From: Advenella kashmirensis W13003
Lineage (GTDB): Bacteria; Pseudomonadota; Gammaproteobacteria; Burkholderiales; Burkholderiaceae_B
Direction: 5' to 3'
Assembly (NCBI RefSeq): GCF_000506985.1
Contig: NZ_KI650979.1
Span: 620,001 to 684,000, forward strand
Length of the DNA stretch: 64,000 bases
The translations under genes were made by a program, and so were the position numbers. The notes beneath the pieces are model-generated. The model ran no database searches. It was not told where the DNA came from and worked only from the letters and a program-made list of their open reading frames with translations. This document shows, one piece after another, positions 52,944 through 61,095 of the stretch. How positions within the stretch are numbered: position 1 is the stretch's first letter; every line of letters begins with the position of its first letter.

Positions 52944-53310
52944 TTGTTAAATACGGCAGGCAGCTATCGATGCGGGATGCAATGAGGCTGGCCTGCCGGG
53001 TTTCAATTTCGCAGATCATTCCGCTTTTGCCTGTCAGGCCATCCGCAAAATAACGCCGATGCAGCGGACCACAAATCCACAAGCGCGCACCTGCGCGTGC
53101 AGACCGGGCGATCCGCTCGGCCAGCAGTCCATACAAAACGGCATCGTGATATTCAACGCAGGTTACATCTTCACCATCACACTCCCACCCCGTTTCATCG
53201 CAGGTTTCAATTGTGATACGCAAGACGGCGCCACCGTCCGGAAAATAGCGAAGTCGCGGCTCGCTCACCAGATTGCCTAGCACGCTCATTTCGTTGAGAT
53301 ACGGTTGCAT
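52906..53310 (-). CDS. SSB-like OB-fold single-stranded DNA-binding protein
   Basis: A 134-residue protein with an SSB/PriB-like OB-fold: MSVLGNLVSEPRLRYFPDGG, AVLRITIETCDETGW, VTCVEYHDAVLYGLLAERIA, GARLWICGPLHRRYF. Compared with real SSB it lacks the acidic DDDIPF tail (it ends SVRPRPGSHRV). ATG at 53310 (MQPYLNEMSVLG) or at 53289 (MSVLG) are possible starts; the latter matches SSB. It lies 23 bases from the ZnuA-like gene's stop on the same strand, with a 3' end overlapping the permease gene. A paralogue for competence, recombination or plasmid-type repair is possible. Confidence 0.75.
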   Translation of the reverse strand: MQPYLNEMSVLGNLVSEPRLRYFPDGGAVLRITIETCDETGWECDGEDVTCVEYHDAVLYGLLAERIARSARAGARLWICGPLHRRYFADGLTGKSGMICEIETRQASLIASRIDSCLPYLTTSVRPRPGSHRV

Positions 53311-53333
53311 CGTCGCCTCACGGGTCCGCCTGC

Positions 53334-54326
53334 TTATTTCTTCAGAATCGCTTTGGTGATGGTATCAACGTTGTATTGCATCATCTCCAGGTAAGTGGAG
53401 GCGGGTTCATCGGGACCGGACAAGGCATCCGAATACAACTTGCCGCCGACCGATACGCCTGACTCGGCAGATATCTGCTTGATCAGGGCCGGGTTACTGA
53501 TATTTTCCATGAATATGGCAGCACTTTTATCTTTTCGCACCTGCCGGATGATGGCGGCAACATCGGCGGCCGTGGCTTCGGACTCGGATGATGTGCCTTC
53601 GGGCGCGAGCAACGTCAGGCCATAAGTGGCGCCCAGATAGCCGAAGGCATCGTGCGAGGTAATGATGGTGCGCTTGTCCGCCGGCAGGGTTGCGATCGCC
53701 TCCCGAACCGATGTGTCCAGCGCCTTGAGTTTTGTCGTGTAGTCGCCGGCATTGGTTTTGTATGTATCGCATCCGTCCTTATCCGCCGCGCACAGAGCCT
53801 CTGCGATGTTTTTTACATAGATAATGGCATTGGGTACCGATTGCCACGCGTGCGGATCATATTCGCCATGATGATGATCGTGATGTCCTTCAGGCTCATC
53901 ATGATCGTGCCCATGATCGTGGTCGTGGTCGTGGTCGTGGTCGTGATGTTCATCGCCATGCCCATGTTCGTCTTCGGTATTTTTCAGCGGTCTGATGCCT
54001 TTGGACACTTCAATCAGGGGCGCCTTGGTATCGCTTGATTTTGCCAGCCGCTGCATGAACGGGTCGAACTGCAAGCCATTGACCAGCACCAGATCGGCAC
54101 GCTTGAGTGCAATCACATCTGCAGGCCGGGGCTCATAAGTATGCGCATCGCCATTGGCAGGCACGATGGATTTGACCGTCACGCGATCTGCCCCCACATT
54201 ACGCACCAGATCTTCAATAATGGAAAAACTGGCAACAACATGCAACGGGGCTGCGCCGGCATGACCCACGGCACCCAGGAGTGCAGCGCCAATGACACCT
54301 GAAATAAAAAACTGTTTGGAAACCAT
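53334..54326 (-). CDS. ZnuA-like zinc (metal) ABC-transporter substrate-binding protein
   Basis: A 330-residue cluster A-I receptor. Signal peptide to about GHAGAAPLHV, metal histidines in GDAHTYEP, EYDPHAWQ and TSHDAFGYLG, plus Asp in KLYSDALSG. Residues 118-158 form a His/Asp-rich loop, coded in part by four GGTCGT repeats (53921-53944). That loop is typical of zinc-specific ZnuA. A Zur-like palindrome lies 86 bases upstream. The ABC ATPase and permease (ZnuC, ZnuB) are not nearby, so it is an orphan receptor here. Confidence 0.92.
   Translation of the reverse strand: MVSKQFFISGVIGAALLGAVGHAGAAPLHVVASFSIIEDLVRNVGADRVTVKSIVPANGDAHTYEPRPADVIALKRADLVLVNGLQFDPFMQRLAKSSDTKAPLIEVSKGIRPLKNTEDEHGHGDEHHDHDHDHDHDHGHDHDEPEGHHDHHHGEYDPHAWQSVPNAIIYVKNIAEALCAADKDGCDTYKTNAGDYTTKLKALDTSVREAIATLPADKRTIITSHDAFGYLGATYGLTLLAPEGTSSESEATAADVAAIIRQVRKDKSAAIFMENISNPALIKQISAESGVSVGGKLYSDALSGPDEPASTYLEMMQYNVDTITKAILKK
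53921..53944. repeat. Hexanucleotide repeat GGTCGT x4 in the ZnuA-like gene
   Basis: Four perfect GGTCGT units, flanked by near-copies (GATCGT before, GATGTT after), code for His-Asp dipeptides of the metal-binding loop. Six-base units keep the frame, so slippage would only lengthen or shorten the loop. Confidence 0.9.
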
Positions 54327-54411
54327 CTGTACATCTTCCCTGTATATTGAGTCGAACCAGCCGGTCTGCCCCTGCGTAAAGGGGCATCAGATCGGCGTTT
54401 TGTGAATAATA

Positions 54412-54429
54412 GTTATGTTATAACATAAC
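54412..54429. promoter_or_regulatory. Zur-like operator
   Basis: GTTATGTTATAACATAAC is a perfect 18-base palindrome, resembling Zur boxes (TGTTATA-TATAACA core). It lies upstream of the ZnuA-like gene and also upstream of the divergent AGCS gene (124 bases from its start). Zn-dependent repression of the ZnuA gene is likely. Confidence 0.8.
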
Positions 54430-54552
54430 AAACAAAATCGTCAATTAATTTACATCAATTTCAAAAAGGGGTGATATCGGGTATTGTTTAGCCTTCGAAG
54501 GAAGCAGGACGTCTTCGATCGTCAATCAATTAAAAATGAAGGAGTCAGTACG

Positions 54553-55914
54553 ATGCAGTTTATGGACGTACTCAAAACAATTTTCGACACCCTGGGAGGG
54601 TGGGTCTGGGGACCGGTGATGTTGGTGTTTCTGGTTGGCACCGGTATTTATCTGACCCTGCGACTGGCTTTTCTGCAATTTACCATGTTGCCCTTTGCCC
54701 TGAAGCAGGCATTTTCACCCAATCGCAAAAATCCGGATGGCAGTGACGATCCGGGAGATATTTCTCACTTCGGCGCGCTCATGACCGCCCTGTCGGCCAC
54801 CATCGGCACCGGTAATATTGCCGGCGTCGCCACAGCAGTGGTGCTCGGCGGACCCGGCGCCGTGTTCTGGATGTGGGTTACGGCGATCTTCGGCATGGCG
54901 ACCAAGTTCGGCGAGGGCGTACTGGCCGTCAAGTATCGTATTGTCAATGAACGCGGCGAAATGTCCGGCGGCCCCATGTATTACATTGAACGCGGCCTGA
55001 AGTGGAAATGGCTGGCTGTCCTTTTTGCCCTGTTCGGCACGCTGGCCTCTTTCGGCATCGGCAGCTCCGTGCAATCCAATTCGGTCGCCCACTCTATTCA
55101 GGCAAGCTTTGACATTGACCCGATGATCACCGGCATTGTGCTCACCATCTTTACGGCGGTGGTTATTCTGGGCGGCATCAAAAGTATTGCAACCGCATCC
55201 TCATTCATCGTCCCTTTTATGGCGGTTTGCTATGTTGTCGGCGGTCTGGTCATTATTTTCATGCATCTGGACCTGCTGGGCCCTGCATTTGCGACTATTT
55301 TTGAAGATGCCTTCAGTGGCCAGGCTGTAGCCGGCGGCGCGATCGGCACTGTGATCCGGTACGGTGTGGCACGCGGTGTCTTTTCAAATGAAGCAGGCAT
55401 GGGCAGCGCACCAATTGCCGCGGCCGCTGCCAAAACCGATCATCCCGTGCGTCAGGCGCTGGTGTCAATGACCGGCACGTTCCTTGACACCATTGTTGTA
55501 TGCAGTATCACCGGGCTGGTGCTGGTCATGGGCGGCATCTACACCAATGGAGAAACCGGCGCCGCCCTTACGACCAATACATTCAATCAGTTATTGCCCG
55601 GACCCGGAGGCTGGATCGTCACGATCGGACTAGTGTTCTTCGCCTATTCAACGATCCTGGGATGGAGCTATTATGGGGAAAAATGCGCCGCCTATCTGCT
55701 GGGTGAGCGCTTCGTTCTGCCGTATCGCATCATCTATGTTGCCAGCGTCATGCTCGGCACGATTGCCAGCCTGGATCTGGTCTGGGCCGCCGCCGATACG
55801 TTCAACGGTCTGATGGCAGTGCCCAATCTGATTGCCCTTGTCCTGTTGTCCGGCGTGATCGTCAAGGAAACCCGCGACTTCACGGCCAAGCGCAAGCGGG
55901 GCGAACTGCCTTGA
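54553..55914 (+). CDS. AGCS-family sodium:alanine symporter (second copy)
   Basis: A 453-residue carrier with about ten transmembrane segments. The signature is TIGTGNIAGVATAVVLGGPG, with SGGPMYYIERGLKWKWLAVL and GVARGVFSNEAGMGSAPIAA. It should import alanine or glycine with Na+. The start at 54553 follows AAGGAG. It is related to, but clearly different from, the one at 32090. Whether the Zur palindrome upstream also controls it is open. Confidence 0.9.
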   Translation: MQFMDVLKTIFDTLGGWVWGPVMLVFLVGTGIYLTLRLAFLQFTMLPFALKQAFSPNRKNPDGSDDPGDISHFGALMTALSATIGTGNIAGVATAVVLGGPGAVFWMWVTAIFGMATKFGEGVLAVKYRIVNERGEMSGGPMYYIERGLKWKWLAVLFALFGTLASFGIGSSVQSNSVAHSIQASFDIDPMITGIVLTIFTAVVILGGIKSIATASSFIVPFMAVCYVVGGLVIIFMHLDLLGPAFATIFEDAFSGQAVAGGAIGTVIRYGVARGVFSNEAGMGSAPIAAAAAKTDHPVRQALVSMTGTFLDTIVVCSITGLVLVMGGIYTNGETGAALTTNTFNQLLPGPGGWIVTIGLVFFAYSTILGWSYYGEKCAAYLLGERFVLPYRIIYVASVMLGTIASLDLVWAAADTFNGLMAVPNLIALVLLSGVIVKETRDFTAKRKRGELP

Positions 55915-55973
55915 TCTGATTTTCACGACACCGCGAGGGCCACATCGCGCCGTTGCAGCGTCGTTCAGACACA

Positions 55974-56022
55974 GGGGTCGCTGCTGCCCAACTTCCTGCT
56001 TCAGGGTAGTAGCAGCAACCCC
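55974..56022. repeat. Long imperfect hairpin between convergent genes
   Basis: GGGGT-C-GCTGCT pairs with AGCAGC-A-ACCCC across a 25-base loop. It lies between the ends of the convergent symporter and HugZ-like genes. No T-run follows, so a role as terminator is uncertain. Confidence 0.4.
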
Positions 56023-56031
56023 CGACAGACA

Positions 56032-56550
56032 TTAGCGATATTTATCTATATTTTTTTCATCCAGCTGTACGACACCCTCCGACAGATCGGCGGGATCGAA
56101 TACAAAAGCCTTCCCAAAGCCCTGAACCAGTGTGCCTCGCAGCGGCGTCAGGCGATACATCGTAAAATCGTCCATTGAGTCAAGCAGCTCAACCGTTTTG
56201 CCGGCGCGCCCCGTCAGCAATGCCACCGCCCTTGCGTGTTCCGGAGAGCCTTTGGCAACACGCGATGCCCTTGCCCGATAGTTCAAACGCAGTCTCGCAT
56301 AAATATTGCGGGTCTTGCTTTCGTCTTCAATAAGCAGAATATCCAACTCCGGCTGGTTCTTCAGATTTTCGCCATGTACGGCCAGACCGGACACCAGAAT
56401 ATAGAAATGTCCGTCCATGTGGGCAAACGGCGCGTAACTGGCTGCCGGGATGTGCGCCGCATTGGTGGTGGCCATGATCAGGCTGAGACACTCGCGGTGC
56501 AGGCGATCAATCTCGGGACCCAGTGCAGGCATATCGGCATTGGTGTTCAT
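56032..56550 (-). CDS. HugZ-like heme-utilisation/PNPOx-fold protein
   Basis: A 172-residue split-barrel (pyridoxamine-phosphate-oxidase-like) protein. Features shared with the HugZ/HutZ group: IPAASYAPFAHMDGHFYILV near the start, SKTRNIYARLRLNYRARA, and YRLTPLRGTLVQGFGKAFVF at the end. HugZ-type proteins degrade or store heme; the key histidine of some lies at the C terminus and is not clearly seen here. No heme uptake genes adjoin. Confidence 0.82.
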   Translation of the reverse strand: MNTNADMPALGPEIDRLHRECLSLIMATTNAAHIPAASYAPFAHMDGHFYILVSGLAVHGENLKNQPELDILLIEDESKTRNIYARLRLNYRARASRVAKGSPEHARAVALLTGRAGKTVELLDSMDDFTMYRLTPLRGTLVQGFGKAFVFDPADLSEGVVQLDEKNIDKYR

Positions 56551-56695
56551 TACTATTGTTCCATACTGATTGTGGTGACGCCGGCTTGTGTTCCGGCTGT
56601 TTGTCAGGTAACCCGAGTATCATCACTTGAACCGGGCGGTATGTTGTGCGCCCGTCGATCAAGCCAGCCGGCTTGCCCTGCACGAGAGGAACGCC

Positions 56696-57475
56696 ATGCC
56701 CGACTTTGAAAAACCCATCCACTCTGCCGCCGACCAGGGTTATACCCGTTCGGCAGATACGTACGTGCGAGGTCGCCCTGATTACCCGGCCGGGATTGTC
56801 CCCTGGCTTACCGATGTACTGGGTCTCGTGGAGTCGACCACGGTGGTAGATCTGGGCGCCGGCACAGGCAAGTTTACCAGATACCTGCAGCAAACCGGTG
56901 CCCGCGTCATTGCGGTCGAGCCAGTCGCTGCCATGCGCTCAGAGTTGGCTGCATACGCCCCCGGAGCCACAATTCTGGAAGGCACGGCAGTGTCGCTTGC
57001 GCTTGAAGATGAATCGGTCGATGCGGTTGTCTGCGCCCAGGCCTTTCACTGGTTTGCCGTGCCCGAAGCACTGAATGAGATCCATCGCGTACTGCGCCCC
57101 GGCGGGCGTCTCGGCCTGGTCTGGAACAGACGCGACACCGGGTACGACTGGGTCCGGCAACTTGACGACATCGTCAATGTTTATGAAGGCGACACCCCAC
57201 GGTTCCATACCGGCCAGTGGCGCAATGTGTTTCCCCATCCCGGATTCGGCTCGCTGCAAGAGACGCGTTTTTCACACGGGCATACGGGCACGATCGACGA
57301 TGTCATCATCAACCGCAGCCTGTCCACCAGTTTTATCGCTGCGCTGCCTGCGACACAGCGGGCGCAAGTCAAGGCTCGCATACTGGAACTAATTGATCGG
57401 ACCCCGACGCTTAAAAATCATGGCCAGGTCACTTTTCCATACGAAACCCTGGCGTATTGCATAGAGCGGCAATAG
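56696..57475 (+). CDS. Class I SAM-dependent methyltransferase
   Basis: A 259-residue methyltransferase. SAM motif I is VVDLGAGTGKFTRYLQ, motif II VIAVEPVAAM, then AVVCAQAFHWFAVPEALNEI and RVLRPGGRLGLVWNR (motif III). It is of the UbiE/Coq5-type fold with unknown substrate. The start at 56696 has GAGAGGA; the frame upstream to 56627 overlaps no site. Alone between the HugZ-like gene and a gap. Confidence 0.9.
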   Translation: MPDFEKPIHSAADQGYTRSADTYVRGRPDYPAGIVPWLTDVLGLVESTTVVDLGAGTGKFTRYLQQTGARVIAVEPVAAMRSELAAYAPGATILEGTAVSLALEDESVDAVVCAQAFHWFAVPEALNEIHRVLRPGGRLGLVWNRRDTGYDWVRQLDDIVNVYEGDTPRFHTGQWRNVFPHPGFGSLQETRFSHGHTGTIDDVIINRSLSTSFIAALPATQRAQVKARILELIDRTPTLKNHGQVTFPYETLAYCIERQ

Positions 57476-58015
57476 GCCAGGGCATTGCTTTCATTCATTC
57501 TATTTATGTGCTGCCTGCCAACGATCAGACTGCCGACAGACTGCATTTGTCTCGCTCTCAATCCCAGTACGTTTCCCTTTGGCCGCCCTTCATGGTTCCC
57601 AGCAGTGTCACGGCAGAGCAGATTTTGTCCAGGACAGAATCAAGCAGATCGCTGTAGAAATGATGGTGGTGCATGGTCATACCCCTTTTCAAGAAAAATA
57701 CATGAATTCGAGCTGTCGCGGCGAGAAACAATTTCTGTCGAAACCACTCTTAGCTCATTAAGCAAAAGCCATGCCAGTTTATGCAGGGGCGACGCAGGCT
57801 AACTTACTGATGAATCTGGGAAAAAATGCCTCATATTAGTACAAACCCTAGCTCAACGCACATTTCAGAAACAGCCTGCACGGACATGACGCAGCTGTCG
57901 CGGGTGGAGATGAGATGACGCTCGCCCGCACCCTGTGTACACGTCCCTGGTTGTGCCCCGGTCTATGACCGGTTATGATGATCCGGCTGAATGCAACCCA
58001 TCCAAGGAAGGAATC
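57476..58015. other. 540-base gap without a recognisable gene
   Basis: Several short frames exist (for example on the plus strand around 57560-57760), but none has a family motif, ribosome site or credible length. It might hold decayed coding sequence. The right end carries the promoter of the META-domain gene; AAGGAAGG at 58003-58010 is that gene's ribosome site. Confidence 0.5.
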
Positions 58016-58498
58016 ATGACCCAGGCTTTTTTTCGCCGCTTTCTGATCGCAGCCCTGTTCGCGACCGGCTTGTCTGCTTGTGCAGCGACGTCGCCTTCGG
58101 CCTCTCTCTCTTCTTCTTCGACAGAGACCACCATGACCAAACCTGACAGTCCCCTGCGCAACACCTACTGGAAATTGGTAACCCTGAACGGCAAGCCCGT
58201 GACGACAGCCGATCGGCAGCGCGAAGCCCATATTGTCTTTTCGTCGCAGGACAACCGGATATCAGGCAGCAGCGGCTGCAATCGCATGATAGGCGGGTTC
58301 GAGGACAATGCCGACCAGCTTACGTTCAAGGGATTGGGTGGAACCCGGATGGCCTGCCAGCACGGCATGGAACTGGAAAGCCAGTTTATGCAGACCCTGC
58401 TGAAGGTTGCCCGCTACCGGATCCACGGCGAGCATATGGATTTGCTGGATACCCAGGGAGCGATTGTGGCCGGCTTTGATGCCGTTGCCCTGCAATAG
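58016..58498 (+). CDS. META-domain (HslJ-like) lipoprotein
   Basis: A 160-residue lipoprotein. The signal ends in the lipobox ATGLSAC and the mature part begins with a Ser-rich linker. The META domain follows (NTYWKLVTLNGKPVTTADRQ; SGSSGCNRMIGGFEDNADQL; CQHGMELESQFMQTLLKVAR). Family members such as HslJ are linked to heat and novobiocin tolerance. AAGGAAGGA before the ATG at 58016 fixes the start. Confidence 0.9.
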   Translation: MTQAFFRRFLIAALFATGLSACAATSPSASLSSSSTETTMTKPDSPLRNTYWKLVTLNGKPVTTADRQREAHIVFSSQDNRISGSSGCNRMIGGFEDNADQLTFKGLGGTRMACQHGMELESQFMQTLLKVARYRIHGEHMDLLDTQGAIVAGFDAVALQ

Positions 58499-58509
58499 GT
58501 CGCGTCTTC

Positions 58510-59013
58510 ATGCACAGCATCGCAGTTCTTTTTTTACACGGTATCATCATCGGTATTGCCGCGACCGTGATCCTGGATATCTGGGCGCTTGTCGCCAAAC
58601 GTGCCTATGATGCGGCGCCTGCCAACTGGGCGTTGGCCGGCAGATGGTTTGCGCATATGAAAAACAAGCGCTTTCGACATGAAAATATTGCAGACGCAAT
58701 GCCCGTGCGCGGTGAACTGGCTATCGGCTGGCTTGCCCACTATATCGTCGGTATCGTTTACGGGCTCTTGGTCGTTGTCATCTGGTCCGTCCAGGAGGTA
58801 ACCTATCCATCGCTGGGTGCGCCCTTTCTGATCGGGCTGGTGCTGGCCACCTGCGCCGCCTGGTTTGCGATGCAGCCCGGCATGGGGCTGGGCGTGGCAG
58901 CTCGCAAGACACCAGACCCGCTGCGCGTGCGATTGCGCACGATTGTCAACCACGTGGTGTTCAGCTTTGGCCTTTATGTCAGCGCCATTGCGCTGCATTG
59001 TTATTTGGCCTGA
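58510..59013 (+). CDS. DUF2938 membrane protein
   Basis: A 167-residue protein with about four membrane segments (HGIIIGIAATVILDIWALVA; HYIVGIVYGLLVVVIWSV; FLIGLVLATCAAWFAMQPGM; IVNHVVFSFGLYVSAI). DUF2938, function unknown. It starts 11 bases after the META-domain gene, so they form an operon. Its end overlaps the convergent MFS gene by 13 bases. Confidence 0.86.
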   Translation: MHSIAVLFLHGIIIGIAATVILDIWALVAKRAYDAAPANWALAGRWFAHMKNKRFRHENIADAMPVRGELAIGWLAHYIVGIVYGLLVVVIWSVQEVTYPSLGAPFLIGLVLATCAAWFAMQPGMGLGVAARKTPDPLRVRLRTIVNHVVFSFGLYVSAIALHCYLA

Positions 59014-60317
59014 ACACGCGCCTGGCGTCGTCTCTGCTCGCGCAACTGGACTTCGTGGCCATCCAGGCTGAATTGCACCCGAAACTGAACCAGTTTGACG
59101 CCGAGCGCACGATACTTGAAAAGATAGCGCAACCCGACAATCATCGCCAGAACACCGGCAGCGGCGCCAACACCCAGCGACCAGCGGGGACCGAAGACAT
59201 CAGCAACCCATCCAACGAACGGCGCCCCGATTAATGTGCCGCCCAGCGCAATCGCCATATAGATCGCCATGACCCGGCCGCGCATCGTCGCGTCTGTAGA
59301 CATTTGCACGGTACTGTTGACGGTGGTATTGAAGGTCTGGGCGGCGATGCCGAGCACCACCAGCACCACGCCAAACACCCAGTAATTGGGAGAGACGGCA
59401 GCCAGCATGCAGCCCAGCCCGAAAATGCCCGCGCCGCTCAGTACATAAGACATGCGAGGACGGGCGCGGCGCGCGGCCAGCAAGGCACCACTGACCGAAC
59501 CAATTGCCATGGTCGATGAGAGCAGGCCATACTCATTGGCGCCCACCTGGAACGTGGTGACCGACATGGTGGAAATATAAATCGGAAAATTCAGTCCGAA
59601 CGTGCCAATCAGGAACAGCATCATGAACAGGGCTTTCAGATCGGGGCGCGACCAGACATAGCGGAACCCTTCAACCAGACTGCCACGAGTGCGTGCTGCC
59701 CGCTTGCCGCGATTCAAATCCTGTACCCTGAGGTGCAATAACGAAGCGATAACCGCCAGATACGTGATGGCGTTGATCACAAAAACCCAGCCAATTCCGA
59801 CGCCGGCAATCAGCACCCCCGCTACCGCCGGACCAATCATGCGCGCGGCATTGAACGAGGCGGAGTTCAGGGCGACGGCATTGGACAGATCGGTATCGCC
59901 AACCAGTTCAGACACAAACGTCTGGCGCGCAGGGCCGTCAAACGCGGTTACGCAGCCCAGCAAAAGCGCGAACACATACACATGCCACAGTTGCACCAAA
60001 CCGGTCAGCGTCAGCAGGCCGAGACCCAGCCCCAGCAGGCCCATTATGGCCTGCGTCGCGATCAGCAGCTTGCGCCGATCCAGATAATCGGCGGCCATCC
60101 CGGTGATGGGCAGGAGAAAAATCTGGGGGCCGAATTGCAGCGCCATCACGATGCCGACGGCAGTTGCATTATTGTTGGTCAGAGCGGTAAGCACCAGCCA
60201 GTCCTGCGCAGTACGCTGCATCCATGTGCCCACGTTGGACACAATAGCGCCACCCGCCCAGATTCGATAGTTGCGAATGGCGAGGGATCGAAACGTTCCG
60301 CTTTTGATGGTACCCAC
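59001..60317 (-). CDS. MFS transporter (EntS-like exporter group)
   Basis: A 438-residue carrier with twelve membrane segments. Family features: FRSLAIRNYRIWAGGAIVSN at the N terminus, GTWMQRTAQDWLVLTALTNN, MGMAADYLDRRKLL-like ITGMAADYLDRRKLLIATQA and CVTAFDGPARQTFVSELVGD. This type exports siderophores, drugs or unknown compounds. It lies 135 bases behind a MarR gene on the same strand, so the MarR protein probably controls it. Confidence 0.88.
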   Translation of the reverse strand: MGTIKSGTFRSLAIRNYRIWAGGAIVSNVGTWMQRTAQDWLVLTALTNNNATAVGIVMALQFGPQIFLLPITGMAADYLDRRKLLIATQAIMGLLGLGLGLLTLTGLVQLWHVYVFALLLGCVTAFDGPARQTFVSELVGDTDLSNAVALNSASFNAARMIGPAVAGVLIAGVGIGWVFVINAITYLAVIASLLHLRVQDLNRGKRAARTRGSLVEGFRYVWSRPDLKALFMMLFLIGTFGLNFPIYISTMSVTTFQVGANEYGLLSSTMAIGSVSGALLAARRARPRMSYVLSGAGIFGLGCMLAAVSPNYWVFGVVLVVLGIAAQTFNTTVNSTVQMSTDATMRGRVMAIYMAIALGGTLIGAPFVGWVADVFGPRWSLGVGAAAGVLAMIVGLRYLFKYRALGVKLVQFRVQFSLDGHEVQLREQRRRQARVQAK

Positions 60318-60452
60318 AAACTCCTCCCGGCAATGCCGAAAAACGGTTCAGAAGGCGACGAGATGTTCTGCTTGCGTCCGGTGGAACGAGGACGACGAGC
60401 GCCGCGAAGTCGTCGGCGATAGGGCTGCGCGTGTATGCCGCCGCAGTAGCGG

Positions 60453-60917
60453 TTAGTGGCTGACGAGCCGCTTGAGCAACTCGATGGCCTTTGCCAGTGA
60501 TTCCTGTTCTTTTGCGTTGTAGCAGGCGTGGATTTCCCGGACGAGCCAGTCTTCTCTGGCAGCACGGCTGGCCTGGATCATGGACAGAAAACGCGGCGTC
60601 AACGACAGGATGGTCTGGCGACCATCGGCCGGATCAGGTGTGCCCTTGATATGCCCAGCTGATTCCAGGCCCGAGACCGTGGCCCCCATGGACTGCGGCC
60701 TGACACCTTCGGCCCGCGCCAGTGCCGTGACGGTCGTAGGACCATCACGCTCCAGACGCAACAGAACGGAACGCTGTGACGGCGTAAACTCGCCTGCACT
60801 GGCCTGTGCCCGCAATTTGCGCGAGACCGAGGAAATCAGAATGCGCAATTCTGCTGCCAATTCCGACACCCTGGCCTGCTCGGGGCTCAACGACTGTTTG
60901 ACCGATTGTTTATCCAT
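60453..60917 (-). CDS. MarR-family transcriptional regulator
   Basis: A 154-residue winged-helix regulator with RVSELAAELRILISSVSRKL, FTPSQRSVLLRLERDGPTTV, TALARAEGVRPQSMGATVSG and the wing DPADGRQTILSLTPRF. MarR proteins repress efflux or catabolic genes and release DNA upon binding a phenolic ligand. It is followed by the MFS exporter gene. ATG at 60917; TCTATTATAGCAGATAC just upstream looks promoter-like. Confidence 0.9.
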   Translation of the reverse strand: MDKQSVKQSLSPEQARVSELAAELRILISSVSRKLRAQASAGEFTPSQRSVLLRLERDGPTTVTALARAEGVRPQSMGATVSGLESAGHIKGTPDPADGRQTILSLTPRFLSMIQASRAAREDWLVREIHACYNAKEQESLAKAIELLKRLVSH

Positions 60918-61095
60918 GCCGTCTATTATAGCAGATACGAAGGAAAACTACAAAGGAAACCTTCTTTTATGGGCATGCCGTTCCGATACAAACAGACACC
61001 TGAGCGACGCGCGCCCTGCCCTTGACCAAGCACAAGGACGCGTTTGCAGCAAGTCACCGGCCGCGAACGTCGCGGCGTCGTGACCGGTAGCGGCT

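Noticed and set aside
53652-54038. Plus-strand frame rich in valine and methionine, looking like a membrane protein
   Set aside because: It is the antisense reading of the His/Asp-rich loop of the ZnuA-like gene, produced by the GGTCGT repeat.
57457-57802. Short frames after the methyltransferase gene
   Set aside because: No motif, no ribosome site and low credibility; likely non-coding or decayed.
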